Source: Gemmatimonadota bacterium (GTDB lineage: Bacteria > Gemmatimonadota > Gemmatimonadetes > Gemmatimonadales > Gemmatimonadaceae). From it: a stretch of DNA of 64,000 nucleotides. The stretch spans positions 35,412 to 99,411 of the forward strand of contig JAQBPX010000004.1 in NCBI GenBank assembly GCA_028287305.1. Reading direction: 5' to 3'. A model generated the notes under the pieces. It worked only from the letters and a program-made list of their open reading frames with translations. It was not told the DNA's origin and ran no database searches. The translations under genes and the position numbers were made by a program. This document shows, one piece after another, positions 39,463 through 48,009 of the stretch (position 1 is the stretch's first letter; each line of letters opens with the position of its first letter).

Positions 39463-40488
39463 ATGGACGGCCGATGGATCACTCGCCTCGGGACCGCGCG
39501 CTCGGGGTTCCACTACGAGCGGGATGATGGCAGGGCAGTGCGCGACCGGCGCACGCTCGACCGCATCGCGGCGCTCGTCGTGCCCCCCGCGTGGGCGGAG
39601 GTGCACATTGCGCTCGATCCGCGACGCGCGGTGCAGGCGTGGGGCTTCGACGCGCGTGGCCGCAAGCAGTATCGCTACCACGCGAAGGCCGCCGAGGCGA
39701 GCGAGCTGCGGAAGTACTACCGCGTGCGCCAGCTCGCGAAGTCGCTCCCGGAGATCCGGAAGCAGCTGCGCGACGACTCCCGCGGCATGCGCCTGGGCCG
39801 CGATGCCGTGGCCGCCATCGCGCTTCGGCTGATCGGTGAGCGCTTCTTCCGCATCGGCAGCGCGCGATACGCAGAGGAGAACGGCACCTTCGGCCTGACC
39901 ACGCTGCAGAAGCGTCACGTGCAGATCCGCAAGGGCTGCGCGGTCTTCGATTACGTGGGAAAGCTGAGCATCGCGCACCGGCAGGTGGTCACCGACCGTG
40001 AGCTCTCACGCCTGGTCGCGCGGTTGATGCGCACGCCGGGCAAGCGGCTGTTCCGGTACAAGCAGGGGGCGCACTGGAGCGACCTCGACGCGCGCGAGGT
40101 GAACGACTACCTGCGCGACCGCACCGGCGAGAGCTGGACGGCGAAGGACTTCCGCACGTGGGGGGGCACGCTGCGCGCGGCCACCGTGCTCGCCGAGCTC
40201 GGGCCGGCGGCCTCGCCTGCCGAGGCGAAGCGAAATGTGGCCCTCGCAATGCGGCTCGTGTCGAGTGAACTCGGGAACACGCCGTTGATCTGCCGGAAGT
40301 CGTACGTGCACCCGATGGTGATCGCGCGCTACCTGGATGACGGGGAGACGATTGCCCTGCCGAGGTCGCGGCGCGGCGCGCAGAACCTGGGGCTGGCGCA
40401 CTCTCCCGAGGAGCGCGCGCTGATCGCGTTCCTCGATCGGCACTTTCCGGAGCGCCGGAAGAAGCGGCGAGATTCACTCGCGGCCTGA
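39463..40488 (+). CDS. DNA topoisomerase IB
   Basis: A eukaryote/poxvirus-type topoisomerase that relaxes supercoils through a 3'-phosphotyrosine. The 341-residue protein has the catalytic tyrosine Y281 (RKSYVHP), R130, K167 and R231, and N272 (LGNTP) in place of the usual His, as in the Deinococcus-type bacterial enzymes. The length is typical of the bacterial form. It diverges from the enoyl-CoA hydratase gene and leads into mtnA after 25 bases. Confidence 0.92.
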   Translation: MDGRWITRLGTARSGFHYERDDGRAVRDRRTLDRIAALVVPPAWAEVHIALDPRRAVQAWGFDARGRKQYRYHAKAAEASELRKYYRVRQLAKSLPEIRKQLRDDSRGMRLGRDAVAAIALRLIGERFFRIGSARYAEENGTFGLTTLQKRHVQIRKGCAVFDYVGKLSIAHRQVVTDRELSRLVARLMRTPGKRLFRYKQGAHWSDLDAREVNDYLRDRTGESWTAKDFRTWGGTLRAATVLAELGPAASPAEAKRNVALAMRLVSSELGNTPLICRKSYVHPMVIARYLDDGETIALPRSRRGAQNLGLAHSPEERALIAFLDRHFPERRKKRRDSLAA

Positions 40489-40501
40489 GGCGCAACTGCG
40501 G

Positions 40502-40507
40502 TAGCTT
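40502..40507 (+). promoter_or_regulatory. Possible leaderless -10 box of mtnA
   Basis: TAGCTT ends six bases before the GTG start at 40514, with no Shine-Dalgarno sequence between. This copy is not part of a stop codon, so it is among the cleaner examples of the TAnnnT-N6-start pattern in the window. Confidence 0.5.
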
Positions 40508-40513
40508 TCAGCC

Positions 40514-41554
40514 GTGGAAATCATCCAGGCGGTCCGCTTCTCGCCCGATGGCACCGCGCTGCGGATCATCGACCAGCGCGCGCTGCCCGGCAAGCTGGTC
40601 GAGCGTGACCTGCGCACGCTGGATGACGTCTGCGACGCGATCCGTACGCTGTCCGTGCGCGGCGCGCCGGCGATCGGGATTGCCGCTGCGATCGGGGTTG
40701 CGGTGATCGCGGCGGCGGCGCCCGAAGCCCTCACGCACCTGGAGTTCCGGCAGTCGCTGGCGCACGCCGCCGAAACCGTTCGTGGCACGCGCCCCACCGC
40801 GGTGAACCTGCCGTGGGCCATCGACCGCATGCTCGCGGTGCTCGGCCGCGAGCATGTCAATCGCGACGCGCTCGTCGCCGCGCTTCGCGTGGAGGCCTCG
40901 GCGATTCTCGAGGAAGACCGGGCGATGTGCCGCGCCATCGGGGAGCACGGATTGCCGCTCATTCCCGGCCGCGCGCGCGTGCTCACGCACTGCAACGCCG
41001 GCGCGCTCGCGACTGGTGGAATGGGCACGGCCCTCGCCCCCATCTACCTGGCGGCGCTGGAAGGCCGCGACGTGTCGGTGTTCGCCTGCGAGACGCGACC
41101 GCTGATGCAGGGAAGCCGGCTCACCGCGTGGGAGCTCGAGCGCTCGGGCGTTCCCGTGACGCTGCTCGCCGACTCGATGGCCGCGAGCCTGATGCAGCGC
41201 GGCTCCGTGGACCTGGTGATCGTCGGCGCCGACCGCATCGCGGCGAATGGCGACGCGGCCAACAAGGTCGGGACCTACGCGCTGGCGATCGCGGCCCGTC
41301 ACCACGGCATTCCCTTCTACGTGGCAGCGCCGACGTCCACCGTGGACCCGCGCACCGCCACCGGCGCGGCGATCGAGATCGAGCAGCGCGACGCATCGGA
41401 ACTCCGCGCGATAGGCGGCATCGCCACTGCGCCGTCCGGCGTCGCCACGTACAATCCGGCGTTCGACGTCACGCCTGCGTCGCTCATCACTGCCATCATC
41501 ACGGATCGCGGCGTGTTCAGCGCCCCCTATCACTTCGAGGCAACGCGCCCATGA
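40514..41554 (+). CDS. mtnA: Methylthioribose-1-phosphate isomerase
   Basis: It interconverts methylthioribose-1-phosphate and methylthioribulose-1-phosphate in the methionine salvage pathway. The 346-residue protein has the catalytic C160 (LTHCNAGALATGG) and D240 (VGADRIAANGD). The numbering matches the characterised enzymes. It starts at a GTG; no ribosome-binding site is evident and the upstream TAGCTT suggests a leaderless start. Its stop overlaps the glpK start (ATGA). Other methionine salvage genes are not in the window. Confidence 0.95.
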   Translation: MEIIQAVRFSPDGTALRIIDQRALPGKLVERDLRTLDDVCDAIRTLSVRGAPAIGIAAAIGVAVIAAAAPEALTHLEFRQSLAHAAETVRGTRPTAVNLPWAIDRMLAVLGREHVNRDALVAALRVEASAILEEDRAMCRAIGEHGLPLIPGRARVLTHCNAGALATGGMGTALAPIYLAALEGRDVSVFACETRPLMQGSRLTAWELERSGVPVTLLADSMAASLMQRGSVDLVIVGADRIAANGDAANKVGTYALAIAARHHGIPFYVAAPTSTVDPRTATGAAIEIEQRDASELRAIGGIATAPSGVATYNPAFDVTPASLITAIITDRGVFSAPYHFEATRP

Positions 41555-43032
41555 GGCACGTGCTCGCGATCGACGAGGGCACCACCGGCGCCACGGCCAT
41601 CGTCATCTCGGAAGCGGGGAAGGTGGTGGGGCGCGGGTACTGCGAGATCGCGCAGCACTTCCCGCAGCCGGGCTGGGTCGAGCACGAGGCGGACGAGCTC
41701 TTCTCCGCCACGCTCGCCGCGGGCCGCGCGGCGATCGCGGCATCCGGCGTCACGCCCGATGCGCTCGGCCTCACCAACCAGCGGGAGACGCTCGTCGCGT
41801 GGGACAGGCGCACGTCGCGGCCGCTCCACCGCGCGATCGTCTGGCAGGACCGGCGCACCGCCGCGCGTTGTCGCGAGCTCGCGCCGCACGCGGCCATGCT
41901 GCGCGCGCGCACGGGGCTCGTCACCGATCCGTACTTCACCGCCACGAAGCTGGAATGGCTGGTTCGCGAGCGCGGACTGCTCGACGGCGCACAGCGCGAG
42001 CACGTCGCGGCAGGCACCGTTGACAGCTGGCTGCTCTGGAAGCTCACGGGCGGTGCGACCTTCGCCACCGACCACACGAACGCGAGTCGCACGATGCTGT
42101 ATGACATCGACGAGCGGCGCTGGTCGCCGGAATGCTGCGACCTCTTCGGCGTGCCGGAGTCGCTGCTTCCCGAGGTGCGCGCGTCGATTTTCGATTACGG
42201 CACGGCGGGCGCCGAGCATTTTGGTGTTGCGCTGCCGATTCTCGGCGTGGCCGGCGACCAGCAAGCCGCGCTCTTCGGCCAGGGCTGCGTAGATGCCGGC
42301 GACGCCAAGAACACATATGGCACTGGCGCGTTCCTGCTGATGAACGCAGGCCGTTCGCGGCCGGCTGCCGCCGAGGGCATCCTCGTCACCATCGCCTGCG
42401 ACCACAGTGGCGCACCCGTGTACGCACTCGAGGCGGCGATCCTCGTGGCGGGCGCAGCGGTGCAGTGGTTGCGCGACGGGCTCGGCATCATCGGCTCCGC
42501 GATGGAGACCGAGGAGATGGCTCGCAGCCTCGCGAGCAACGAGGGAGTCTACTTCGTTCCCGCCCTCACCGGTCTGGGCGCGCCCGAGTGGGAGCCGGAG
42601 GCGCGAGGCACGATCGTGGGGCTGACGCGCGGCACCAACCGTGCGCACTTCGCGCGCGCCGCGCTCGAGGCCATGGCGTACGGAACCGCGGACGTGATCG
42701 ACGCGATGAACGGCGGGGCAGGGTCGCCCTTCTCGGGACGGCTTCGAGTGGACGGCGGGGCAACCAGCAACGACTGGCTCATGCAATTCCAGGCTGACGT
42801 GCTCGGCGCATCGGTCGAGCGACCCGCGAATGTCGAGACCACCGTGCTGGGCGCGGCGGGGCTCGCTGGTATCGGCGCGGGCATCTGGGCCGACCATGCG
42901 GCGTTCCAGTCGCGCAATCCCGCACGCGTGTTCGAGCCGGGGGCGGGACAGGGCGCGGCGCAGGCCGCGCGACACGGCTGGTCGCGCGCCATGCGCGCCA
43001 CGCTCGGGTGGGCGCGGGATCGCGACGAGTAA
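41551..43032 (+). CDS. glpK: Glycerol kinase
   Basis: It phosphorylates glycerol to glycerol-3-phosphate. The 493-residue protein has the FGGY kinase features: DEGTTGATA (9-17), the substrate loop TNQRETLVAWD, the ATP-site Asp in GVAGDQQAALFGQGC, and a C-terminal VDGGATSNDWLMQFQADVLG motif. Its ATG overlaps the mtnA stop; the longer frame upstream only reads through mtnA. No glpF or glpD is nearby, so its induction cannot be inferred. Confidence 0.94.
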   Translation: MRHVLAIDEGTTGATAIVISEAGKVVGRGYCEIAQHFPQPGWVEHEADELFSATLAAGRAAIAASGVTPDALGLTNQRETLVAWDRRTSRPLHRAIVWQDRRTAARCRELAPHAAMLRARTGLVTDPYFTATKLEWLVRERGLLDGAQREHVAAGTVDSWLLWKLTGGATFATDHTNASRTMLYDIDERRWSPECCDLFGVPESLLPEVRASIFDYGTAGAEHFGVALPILGVAGDQQAALFGQGCVDAGDAKNTYGTGAFLLMNAGRSRPAAAEGILVTIACDHSGAPVYALEAAILVAGAAVQWLRDGLGIIGSAMETEEMARSLASNEGVYFVPALTGLGAPEWEPEARGTIVGLTRGTNRAHFARAALEAMAYGTADVIDAMNGGAGSPFSGRLRVDGGATSNDWLMQFQADVLGASVERPANVETTVLGAAGLAGIGAGIWADHAAFQSRNPARVFEPGAGQGAAQAARHGWSRAMRATLGWARDRDE

Positions 43033-43673
43033 TGCCTGCGAAGCGCGCACCCATCGACCCCCTCGACGCGCATCGCGCGTCGCTCGCCGGCTGTCGCACC
43101 TGCGCACTGGCAAGTGGCATCGTGCCGATCGTCTCGGGCGCGCGCGATCCGCGCGTGATGCTCGTGGGGCAAGCGCCGGGGAAGGTCGAGTCCGGGGGCG
43201 GCCAGCCCTTCGCCGGGCGCGCGGGCGCCACGCTCTGGAAGTGGCTCGGCCGCGCCGGCATCAGCGAGGCCGAGGCCCGCGAGCGGATCTACATCGCGGC
43301 GGTCACGCGCTGCTTTCCCGGTCCGCATCCTGGCGGGCGCGGCGATCGCGTGCCCACGCCGCGCGAGCGCGAGCAGTGTCGCGCATGGCTCGACGACGAG
43401 CTGCGCATCATACGTCCCAGGCTGCTGGTGCTCGTCGGCAAGCTGGCGATCGAGTCCTTCCTGGGCGCGGTGTCGCTGGATGGCGTGGTCGGACGCGAGC
43501 TCACGGTGACGCACGAGGGCGGCGAGTCGCTCGCGATTCCGCTGCCGCATCCCTCGGGCGCGAGCAGCAGGATCCACCAGGCGGGACATGACGCGCTGCT
43601 GTCGCGTGCGCTGGACCTGCTTCGGGCGCGCTACCAGGAGGTGGAGGGCGGCGCGGGCCGCCGGGTCGCATGA
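43032..43673 (+). CDS. Uracil-DNA glycosylase, family 4/5-like (iron-sulfur)
   Basis: The 213-residue protein has the SMUG/UDGa motif GQAPGKVESGG (about 46-57, water-activating loop), the intercalation loop PHPSG and four cysteines (C21, C24, C94, C116) spaced like the [4Fe-4S] cluster of family 4 and 5 enzymes. It would remove uracil from DNA. It starts at an ATG overlapping the glpK stop (TAATG) and overlaps the next gene (ATGA). The residue after the first Gly of motif 1 is Gln rather than Glu, so its exact class is open. Confidence 0.82.
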   Translation: MPAKRAPIDPLDAHRASLAGCRTCALASGIVPIVSGARDPRVMLVGQAPGKVESGGGQPFAGRAGATLWKWLGRAGISEAEARERIYIAAVTRCFPGPHPGGRGDRVPTPREREQCRAWLDDELRIIRPRLLVLVGKLAIESFLGAVSLDGVVGRELTVTHEGGESLAIPLPHPSGASSRIHQAGHDALLSRALDLLRARYQEVEGGAGRRVA

Positions 43674-44002
43674 TGGTGTTGGCGCTGGTGCTCCAGCTCG
43701 CGGCAGCATCGCGCCTCGCGGCCGTTCGCGCGCCGGCCGCCGACCCGTGGTTCGCGGCCGACAAGGCGAAGCACTTCACGTCGTCGGCGTTCACCTGCAT
43801 GAGCACGTACGGAGTGGCTCGTTCGGCGGGTGCCTCGCACCGGGCCAGCCTGTCGCTCGCCTGGGTCGCCACGGCCGGGATCGGACTCTGGAAGGAGCGT
43901 CACGACCGATCGCAGGGAAAGATCTTCAGCCTGCGCGACCTGGCATGGGACGCGGCGGGTGGAGCGGTCGCGACGGTGGTGCTCCAGCAGGTGCGTCGGT
44001 AA
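43670..44002 (+). CDS. YfiM-like protein (DUF2279-like)
   Basis: The 110-residue product has an N-terminal hydrophobic stretch (1-18), then DKAKHFTSSAFT (about 31-42), the long small-residue segment AWVATAGIGLWKERHDR and FSLRDLAWDAAGGAVATVV, which fits the YfiM/DUF2279 pattern of an outer-membrane or lipid-linked small protein. Function is unknown. It is the last gene of the mtnA-glpK-udg run; a hairpin and a T-tract follow. Confidence 0.6.
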   Translation: MMVLALVLQLAAASRLAAVRAPAADPWFAADKAKHFTSSAFTCMSTYGVARSAGASHRASLSLAWVATAGIGLWKERHDRSQGKIFSLRDLAWDAAGGAVATVVLQQVRR

Positions 44003-44013
44003 AAGAGTCGCAT

Positions 44014-44064
44014 CGTGTCACGAAACTCATGTATTGCGCGTTTACGTGACACGTCGTCTTTTTA
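44014..44064 (+). terminator. Terminator of the mtnA-glpK-udg run
   Basis: CGTGTCACG (44014-44022) and CGTGACACG (44045-44053) form a 9-bp stem around a 22-base loop, followed by TCGTCTTTTT. The long loop makes it a weaker candidate. Confidence 0.45.
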
Positions 44065-44162
44065 GACAGGGCCAAGCGGCCCGGACTGCTTCCAAGCCGT
44101 TCCCGCCCCTATATTTACCCGCGCTGGTGGCTTCATGCGCGGCTCCCTCCCCAGGCCGTCGC

Positions 44163-44384
44163 ATGTCCATCGGCGATTCACAGGTTCTCACGCAGCAGAG
44201 CGATTCCGACCGCCGGGCCAACCCCCTGCTGCGCCGGTTGATCGACGAGATGCTGGAGCGCCTGCGCGAGATGAACCGGAACGTCTCCACCTGGTCGCGC
44301 GACGAGCGCGCGCGGGCGGAGTCGGAGCTGGACACGGTGATGGCGCGGGTGCGCCGAGCCGCGGGTCCGGCGTCGAACGGCTGA
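44163..44384 (+). CDS. Small hypothetical coiled-coil protein
   Basis: The 73-residue product is mostly one charged helix (about 22-62; LLRRLIDEMLERLREMNRNV) with disordered ends. It has no recognised family. The start at 44163 has only a weak ribosome-binding site. It lies 49 bases upstream of ccmE and could be co-transcribed. The upstream sequence contains TATATT at 44110, a possible -10 without a clear -35. Confidence 0.4.
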   Translation: MSIGDSQVLTQQSDSDRRANPLLRRLIDEMLERLREMNRNVSTWSRDERARAESELDTVMARVRRAAGPASNG

Positions 44385-44433
44385 CGACGGCAGGTCGCCG
44401 TCGCGGCAGCACCGCTAGCGGCGAAGGGGCGAC

Positions 44434-44880
44434 ATGAAGGCGCGAAACAAATTCCTGGCCGGTGGGCTCGTGGTGCTCGGCACCGCGGGGTACCTCATGG
44501 CCAGCTCCATCCGCGACACGGGCGTCTACTACCTCACGCCCACCGAGCTCGCGACCAAGCTGGTGGCCGATCCCGGCTTCCGGGGAACCGGCGTGAAGAT
44601 CGGCGCGCGCGTGGTGCCCGGCACCATCAAGCGATATCCGGGTGGGCGCGAGTACGCGTTCCAGGTGACCGACGGCGCGCGCACCGTGCCCGTGGTCTAT
44701 CGCGGCATTGCGCCCGACACCTTCACCGACGGCGTGGACGTGGTGGTCGAGGGGCGCATGGGCGAGGACGGAACCTTCCGCGCCACCACGCTGCTCGCCA
44801 AGTGCGCGTCGCGCTACGAGAATGCGCCCGACAAGTACAAGTCCACGCCGGGCTACAAGAACGGGGCGACGCGGGCGTGA
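44434..44880 (+). CDS. ccmE: Cytochrome c maturation protein CcmE, cysteine (CxxxY) type
   Basis: CcmE is the periplasmic heme chaperone of the Ccm (System I) pathway. The 148-residue protein has an N-terminal signal anchor (about 7-25) and the OB-fold core GTGVKIGARVVPGTI ... VTDGARTVPVVYRGIAP. In place of the usual heme-binding His it has C124 in LAKCASRYEN, giving the C-x3-Y form seen in archaea and some sulfate reducers. Its stop overlaps the ccmF start. The variant is expected to bind heme through Cys. Confidence 0.9.
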   Translation: MKARNKFLAGGLVVLGTAGYLMASSIRDTGVYYLTPTELATKLVADPGFRGTGVKIGARVVPGTIKRYPGGREYAFQVTDGARTVPVVYRGIAPDTFTDGVDVVVEGRMGEDGTFRATTLLAKCASRYENAPDKYKSTPGYKNGATRA

Positions 44881-46895
44881 TCCTCATCGGTGAGCTTTCG
44901 CTCTGGGTCGCGCTGCTGATGGCGACCTGGTGTGCCACTGTCTCGTTCACCGGCGCGCGCACGGGCCGGCACGACCTCATGGCCAGCGGTGAGCGGGCGC
45001 TGCACGCGACCACGTTCATGATCGTGCTCGCGTCGATCGGGCTCTGGACCGCCCTGCTCACGCACGATTTCTCGCTCGAGTACGTGGCCAGCAACACGAG
45101 CGCGAACATGCCGCGCATCTACGTGTTCACCGCCTTCTGGGGAGGACAGGCGGGCTCGATGCTGTTCTGGGCGCTGATCCTGTCGGTGTATTCCTCCATC
45201 GCCGTCGCGACCACGCGCACCAAGTCGCCCACGCTCGTCCCTTGGGCCACGGGGACGCTGGCGACGGTGCTCGTGTTCTTCATCGCGACCACCTGCTTCA
45301 AGGCGAATCCGTACACGCGCCTCGACTTCCTCCCGGTAGATGGACGCGGGATGAACCCGCAGCTCCAGAATCCCGGGATGGCGATCCATCCGCCGAACCT
45401 CTATCTCGGCTACGTCGCCACCACGATCCCCTTCGCCTTCGCGATCGCGGCGCTCGCCACCAGGCGCCTGGACAGCGAGTGGCTGGGCATCGTCCGTCGC
45501 TGGTCGCTCATCTCGTGGTTCTTCCTCACTGTCGGTATCACGCTCGGCATGTGGTGGGCGTACGTCGAGCTCGGCTGGGGCGGGTACTGGGCGTGGGATC
45601 CGGTCGAGAACGCGTCGTTCCTGCCCTGGCTCACGGGCACCGCATTCCTGCACTCGATCATGGTGCAGGAGAAGCGGGGGATGCTCCGGAAGTGGAACGT
45701 GGTACTGGTCGTGATGACCTTCCTCCTCGCCATCTTCGGCACCTTCCTCACGCGCAGCGGCCTCATCGAGAGCGTGCACTCCTTCGCGCGCTCACCGGTG
45801 GGCTCGTGGTTCGCCACGTTCTTCTTCCTCGCGACGGGCATCACGATCTACCTCGTGGCGACGCGCCTGCGCGACCTCGAGGCGCGAGCGGAGCTCGAGA
45901 GCATGGTCAGCCGCGAGGCGGCCTTCCTCTACAACAACCTGGTGCTGGTCGGCATCGCCTTTTCGGTGCTCTGGGGCACGCTCTTCCCGATCATCAGTGA
46001 GTGGGTGCGCGGCACCAAGATCACGGTGGGCCCGCCCTTCTTCAACACGGTCAACATCCCGCTGGGATTGCTGCTGCTCGCCCTCACCGGCGTGGGTCCG
46101 CTGATCGCCTGGCGCAAGGCGTCCACCAGCAACCTCAAGCGGCAGTTCGCGAATCCGGTAATCGCCGGCCTCTCCGCGGGAATGCTGCTCTTCGCACTGG
46201 GCATGCGCGACGGATATGCCCTGGTGGCCTACATCCTCTGCGCGTTCGTGGCCGGCACCATCGTGCAGGAATTCGTGAAGGGCACGCGCGCGCGCCGCAG
46301 CATGCATGGCGAGTCGCTGCCGGTCGCGCTCATGCGGCTGGTGGCCCGCAACCGTCGGCGCTACGGTGGCTACATCGTGCACGCCGGCATCGTGATCCTC
46401 TTCGCGGCGTTCGCCGGCCTCGCGTTCAAGACCGAGCACGACGTGACGCTCGGCTCGGGGCAGGCGTACCAGGTCAGCGACCCGTACGGCCATCGCTGGC
46501 GCTTCGTCAGCCAGGGCGTGTCCAAGTACGAGACGCTCAATCGCGAGGTCACCGCCGTGACGCTCGAGACCTGGCGCGACGGCCAGATGGTCGGGCTGAT
46601 CACCAGCGAGAAGCGCCAGCACTTCGACACGCAGAAGCGCCCGCAGTTCGAGCCGAGCACCGAGGTGGGCATTCGCTCCTCGGCCAAGCTCGACACGTAC
46701 GTGGTGCTCGCCGGCGTGCGTGGCGAGGAGGCGGAGCTGCGCATCACCTTCAACCCGCTCGTGGTCTGGGTGTGGATAGGCGGGGCGCTCATGGCGTTCG
46801 GCGGGCTGGTGGTGATGTGGCCGCAGGCGGAGCGGCGCAGGGCGCAGGGCGGGTACGTGAGCGTGCTCGAGCCGGCGACCACGGTCGCACCGTGA
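44877..46895 (+). CDS. ccmF: Cytochrome c heme lyase subunit CcmF
   Basis: CcmF attaches heme from holo-CcmE to apocytochromes. The 672-residue integral membrane protein has about 14 hydrophobic segments and the WWD heme-handling motif GWGGYWAWDPVENASF (about residues 223-238), plus an N-terminal GQAG-type loop near 110. It starts at a GTG overlapping the ccmE stop (GTGA); the frame runs further left but that part lies within ccmE. It overlaps the next gene by four bases in the same way. Confidence 0.96.
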   Translation: MILIGELSLWVALLMATWCATVSFTGARTGRHDLMASGERALHATTFMIVLASIGLWTALLTHDFSLEYVASNTSANMPRIYVFTAFWGGQAGSMLFWALILSVYSSIAVATTRTKSPTLVPWATGTLATVLVFFIATTCFKANPYTRLDFLPVDGRGMNPQLQNPGMAIHPPNLYLGYVATTIPFAFAIAALATRRLDSEWLGIVRRWSLISWFFLTVGITLGMWWAYVELGWGGYWAWDPVENASFLPWLTGTAFLHSIMVQEKRGMLRKWNVVLVVMTFLLAIFGTFLTRSGLIESVHSFARSPVGSWFATFFFLATGITIYLVATRLRDLEARAELESMVSREAAFLYNNLVLVGIAFSVLWGTLFPIISEWVRGTKITVGPPFFNTVNIPLGLLLLALTGVGPLIAWRKASTSNLKRQFANPVIAGLSAGMLLFALGMRDGYALVAYILCAFVAGTIVQEFVKGTRARRSMHGESLPVALMRLVARNRRRYGGYIVHAGIVILFAAFAGLAFKTEHDVTLGSGQAYQVSDPYGHRWRFVSQGVSKYETLNREVTAVTLETWRDGQMVGLITSEKRQHFDTQKRPQFEPSTEVGIRSSAKLDTYVVLAGVRGEEAELRITFNPLVVWVWIGGALMAFGGLVVMWPQAERRRAQGGYVSVLEPATTVAP

Positions 46896-47518
46896 GCGGG
46901 GAGCGCGAGGGACTCGCACCACTTTCGCGACGGCGATTCCTTGGCGCGCTGGCAGTTGGCGCGGCCGGCCTCACTGCTGCGCGCGCACTGCGCGCGCAGC
47001 GGCCGATGCACGAGCCCGTGAAGGACTCGAGCAACCTGTTCGCCATGGACCAGGCGGCGGCGGTGAGCGTGAGCAAGCCGCCCAAGCCGGGCGCGCGCGC
47101 CTCGATGAATGCCGATGAGCGCGATGCGCTGGAGCATCGCATCCGCTGCCAGTGCGGGTGCACGCTCGACGTCTATACCTGTCGCACCACGGACTTCTCC
47201 TGCCAGGTGTCGCCGGCCATGCATCGCGACGTGATGGCGCTGGTGGACGGCGGGTACCCGGCGCAGGAAATCCTGGACGCCTTCGTGGGCACGTACGGGG
47301 AGCGCGCGCTGATGGCGCCCAAGCGCGAGGGCTTCAACATGGTGGGCTACCTGCTGCCCTCGCTCGCGCTCGCCGGCGGTGGAACGCTGCTGCTGTTCAT
47401 GATCCGCCGCTGGGGCGCGCGCGCCGCGATGCGGCCGGTGCCGGTGGCGGCCGCGACGACGAACGCCACGAACGAGGAGATGCAGCGCCTGGCCGACGCG
47501 GTGCGTCGCGACGCATGA
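46892..47518 (+). CDS. ccmH: CcmH-like cytochrome c maturation protein with Tat signal
   Basis: CcmH/CcmL reduces apocytochrome cysteines for heme attachment. The 208-residue protein has a twin-arginine signal (S12-R-R-R-F-L, then a hydrophobic stretch), which is unusual because CcmH is normally Sec-exported. The active-site region reads RCQCGC (C86, C88, C90) followed by C97 and C104 rather than the usual LRCxxCQN pair. A C-terminal transmembrane helix (about 155-178) follows. It starts at a GTG overlapping ccmF. Confidence 0.85.
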   Translation: MSGEREGLAPLSRRRFLGALAVGAAGLTAARALRAQRPMHEPVKDSSNLFAMDQAAAVSVSKPPKPGARASMNADERDALEHRIRCQCGCTLDVYTCRTTDFSCQVSPAMHRDVMALVDGGYPAQEILDAFVGTYGERALMAPKREGFNMVGYLLPSLALAGGGTLLLFMIRRWGARAAMRPVPVAAATTNATNEEMQRLADAVRRDA

Positions 47519-47994
47519 GCGTGGCGCTGCTGCTGGGGGCCGTGCTGGCGGTCGGCGCGCTCGCGGTCGTGCTGCAACCGCTGTTCTTCCCGTCGAGCGA
47601 TGCCACCACGCGGCGCCGGCGCGCACCGCTGGTGGACGACGACCGCCAGGGAATGGCGGTCGCGGCGCTTCGCGAGATCGAATTCGACAAGGCAACGGGC
47701 AAGCTGAGCGACGCCGACTACGACGACCTCAAGGCGCGCTACACCGAGCGCGCGCTGGTCGCGATGCGCGCGTCGGAGGCGAGCGCCGGTGATGACCCGG
47801 TGGAAGCCGCGGTGCGCGCCCTGCGCGCGACGCTGCCCGCGTGCAGTGACTGTGGCGTGCGCCCGGAACCGGATGCCGTGTACTGCTCGACGTGCGGCAA
47901 GTTCTTGCCGGGCCGCTGCGAGTCGTGCAACGCGCCGGTGGATGAGCCAGGCGCGCATTTCTGCAGCCGCTGCGGGTACGCGCTGGTGGCGTAG
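47515..47994 (+). CDS. CcmI-like N-terminus fused to a double zinc ribbon
   Basis: The 159-residue product begins with a membrane helix (1-24) and the segment DDRQGMAVAALREIEFDKATGKLSDADYDDL, which is the start of CcmI/CycH-type cytochrome maturation proteins. Instead of the long TPR tail, residues about 110-159 carry four CxxC pairs (CSDC, CSTC, CESC, CSRC) forming two zinc ribbons. Its ATG overlaps the ccmH stop. It may be a shortened CcmI whose partner contacts are made by the ribbons. A terminator with a long T-tract follows. Confidence 0.7.
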   Translation: MSVALLLGAVLAVGALAVVLQPLFFPSSDATTRRRRAPLVDDDRQGMAVAALREIEFDKATGKLSDADYDDLKARYTERALVAMRASEASAGDDPVEAAVRALRATLPACSDCGVRPEPDAVYCSTCGKFLPGRCESCNAPVDEPGAHFCSRCGYALVA

Positions 47995-48009
47995 GTGTTG
48001 CCACGCGTG

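Noticed and set aside
40813..43032. 739-codon frame as one long glycerol kinase
   Set aside because: The first 246 codons overlap mtnA in another frame and have random composition; the kinase proper begins at 41551 with MRHVLAIDEGTTG.
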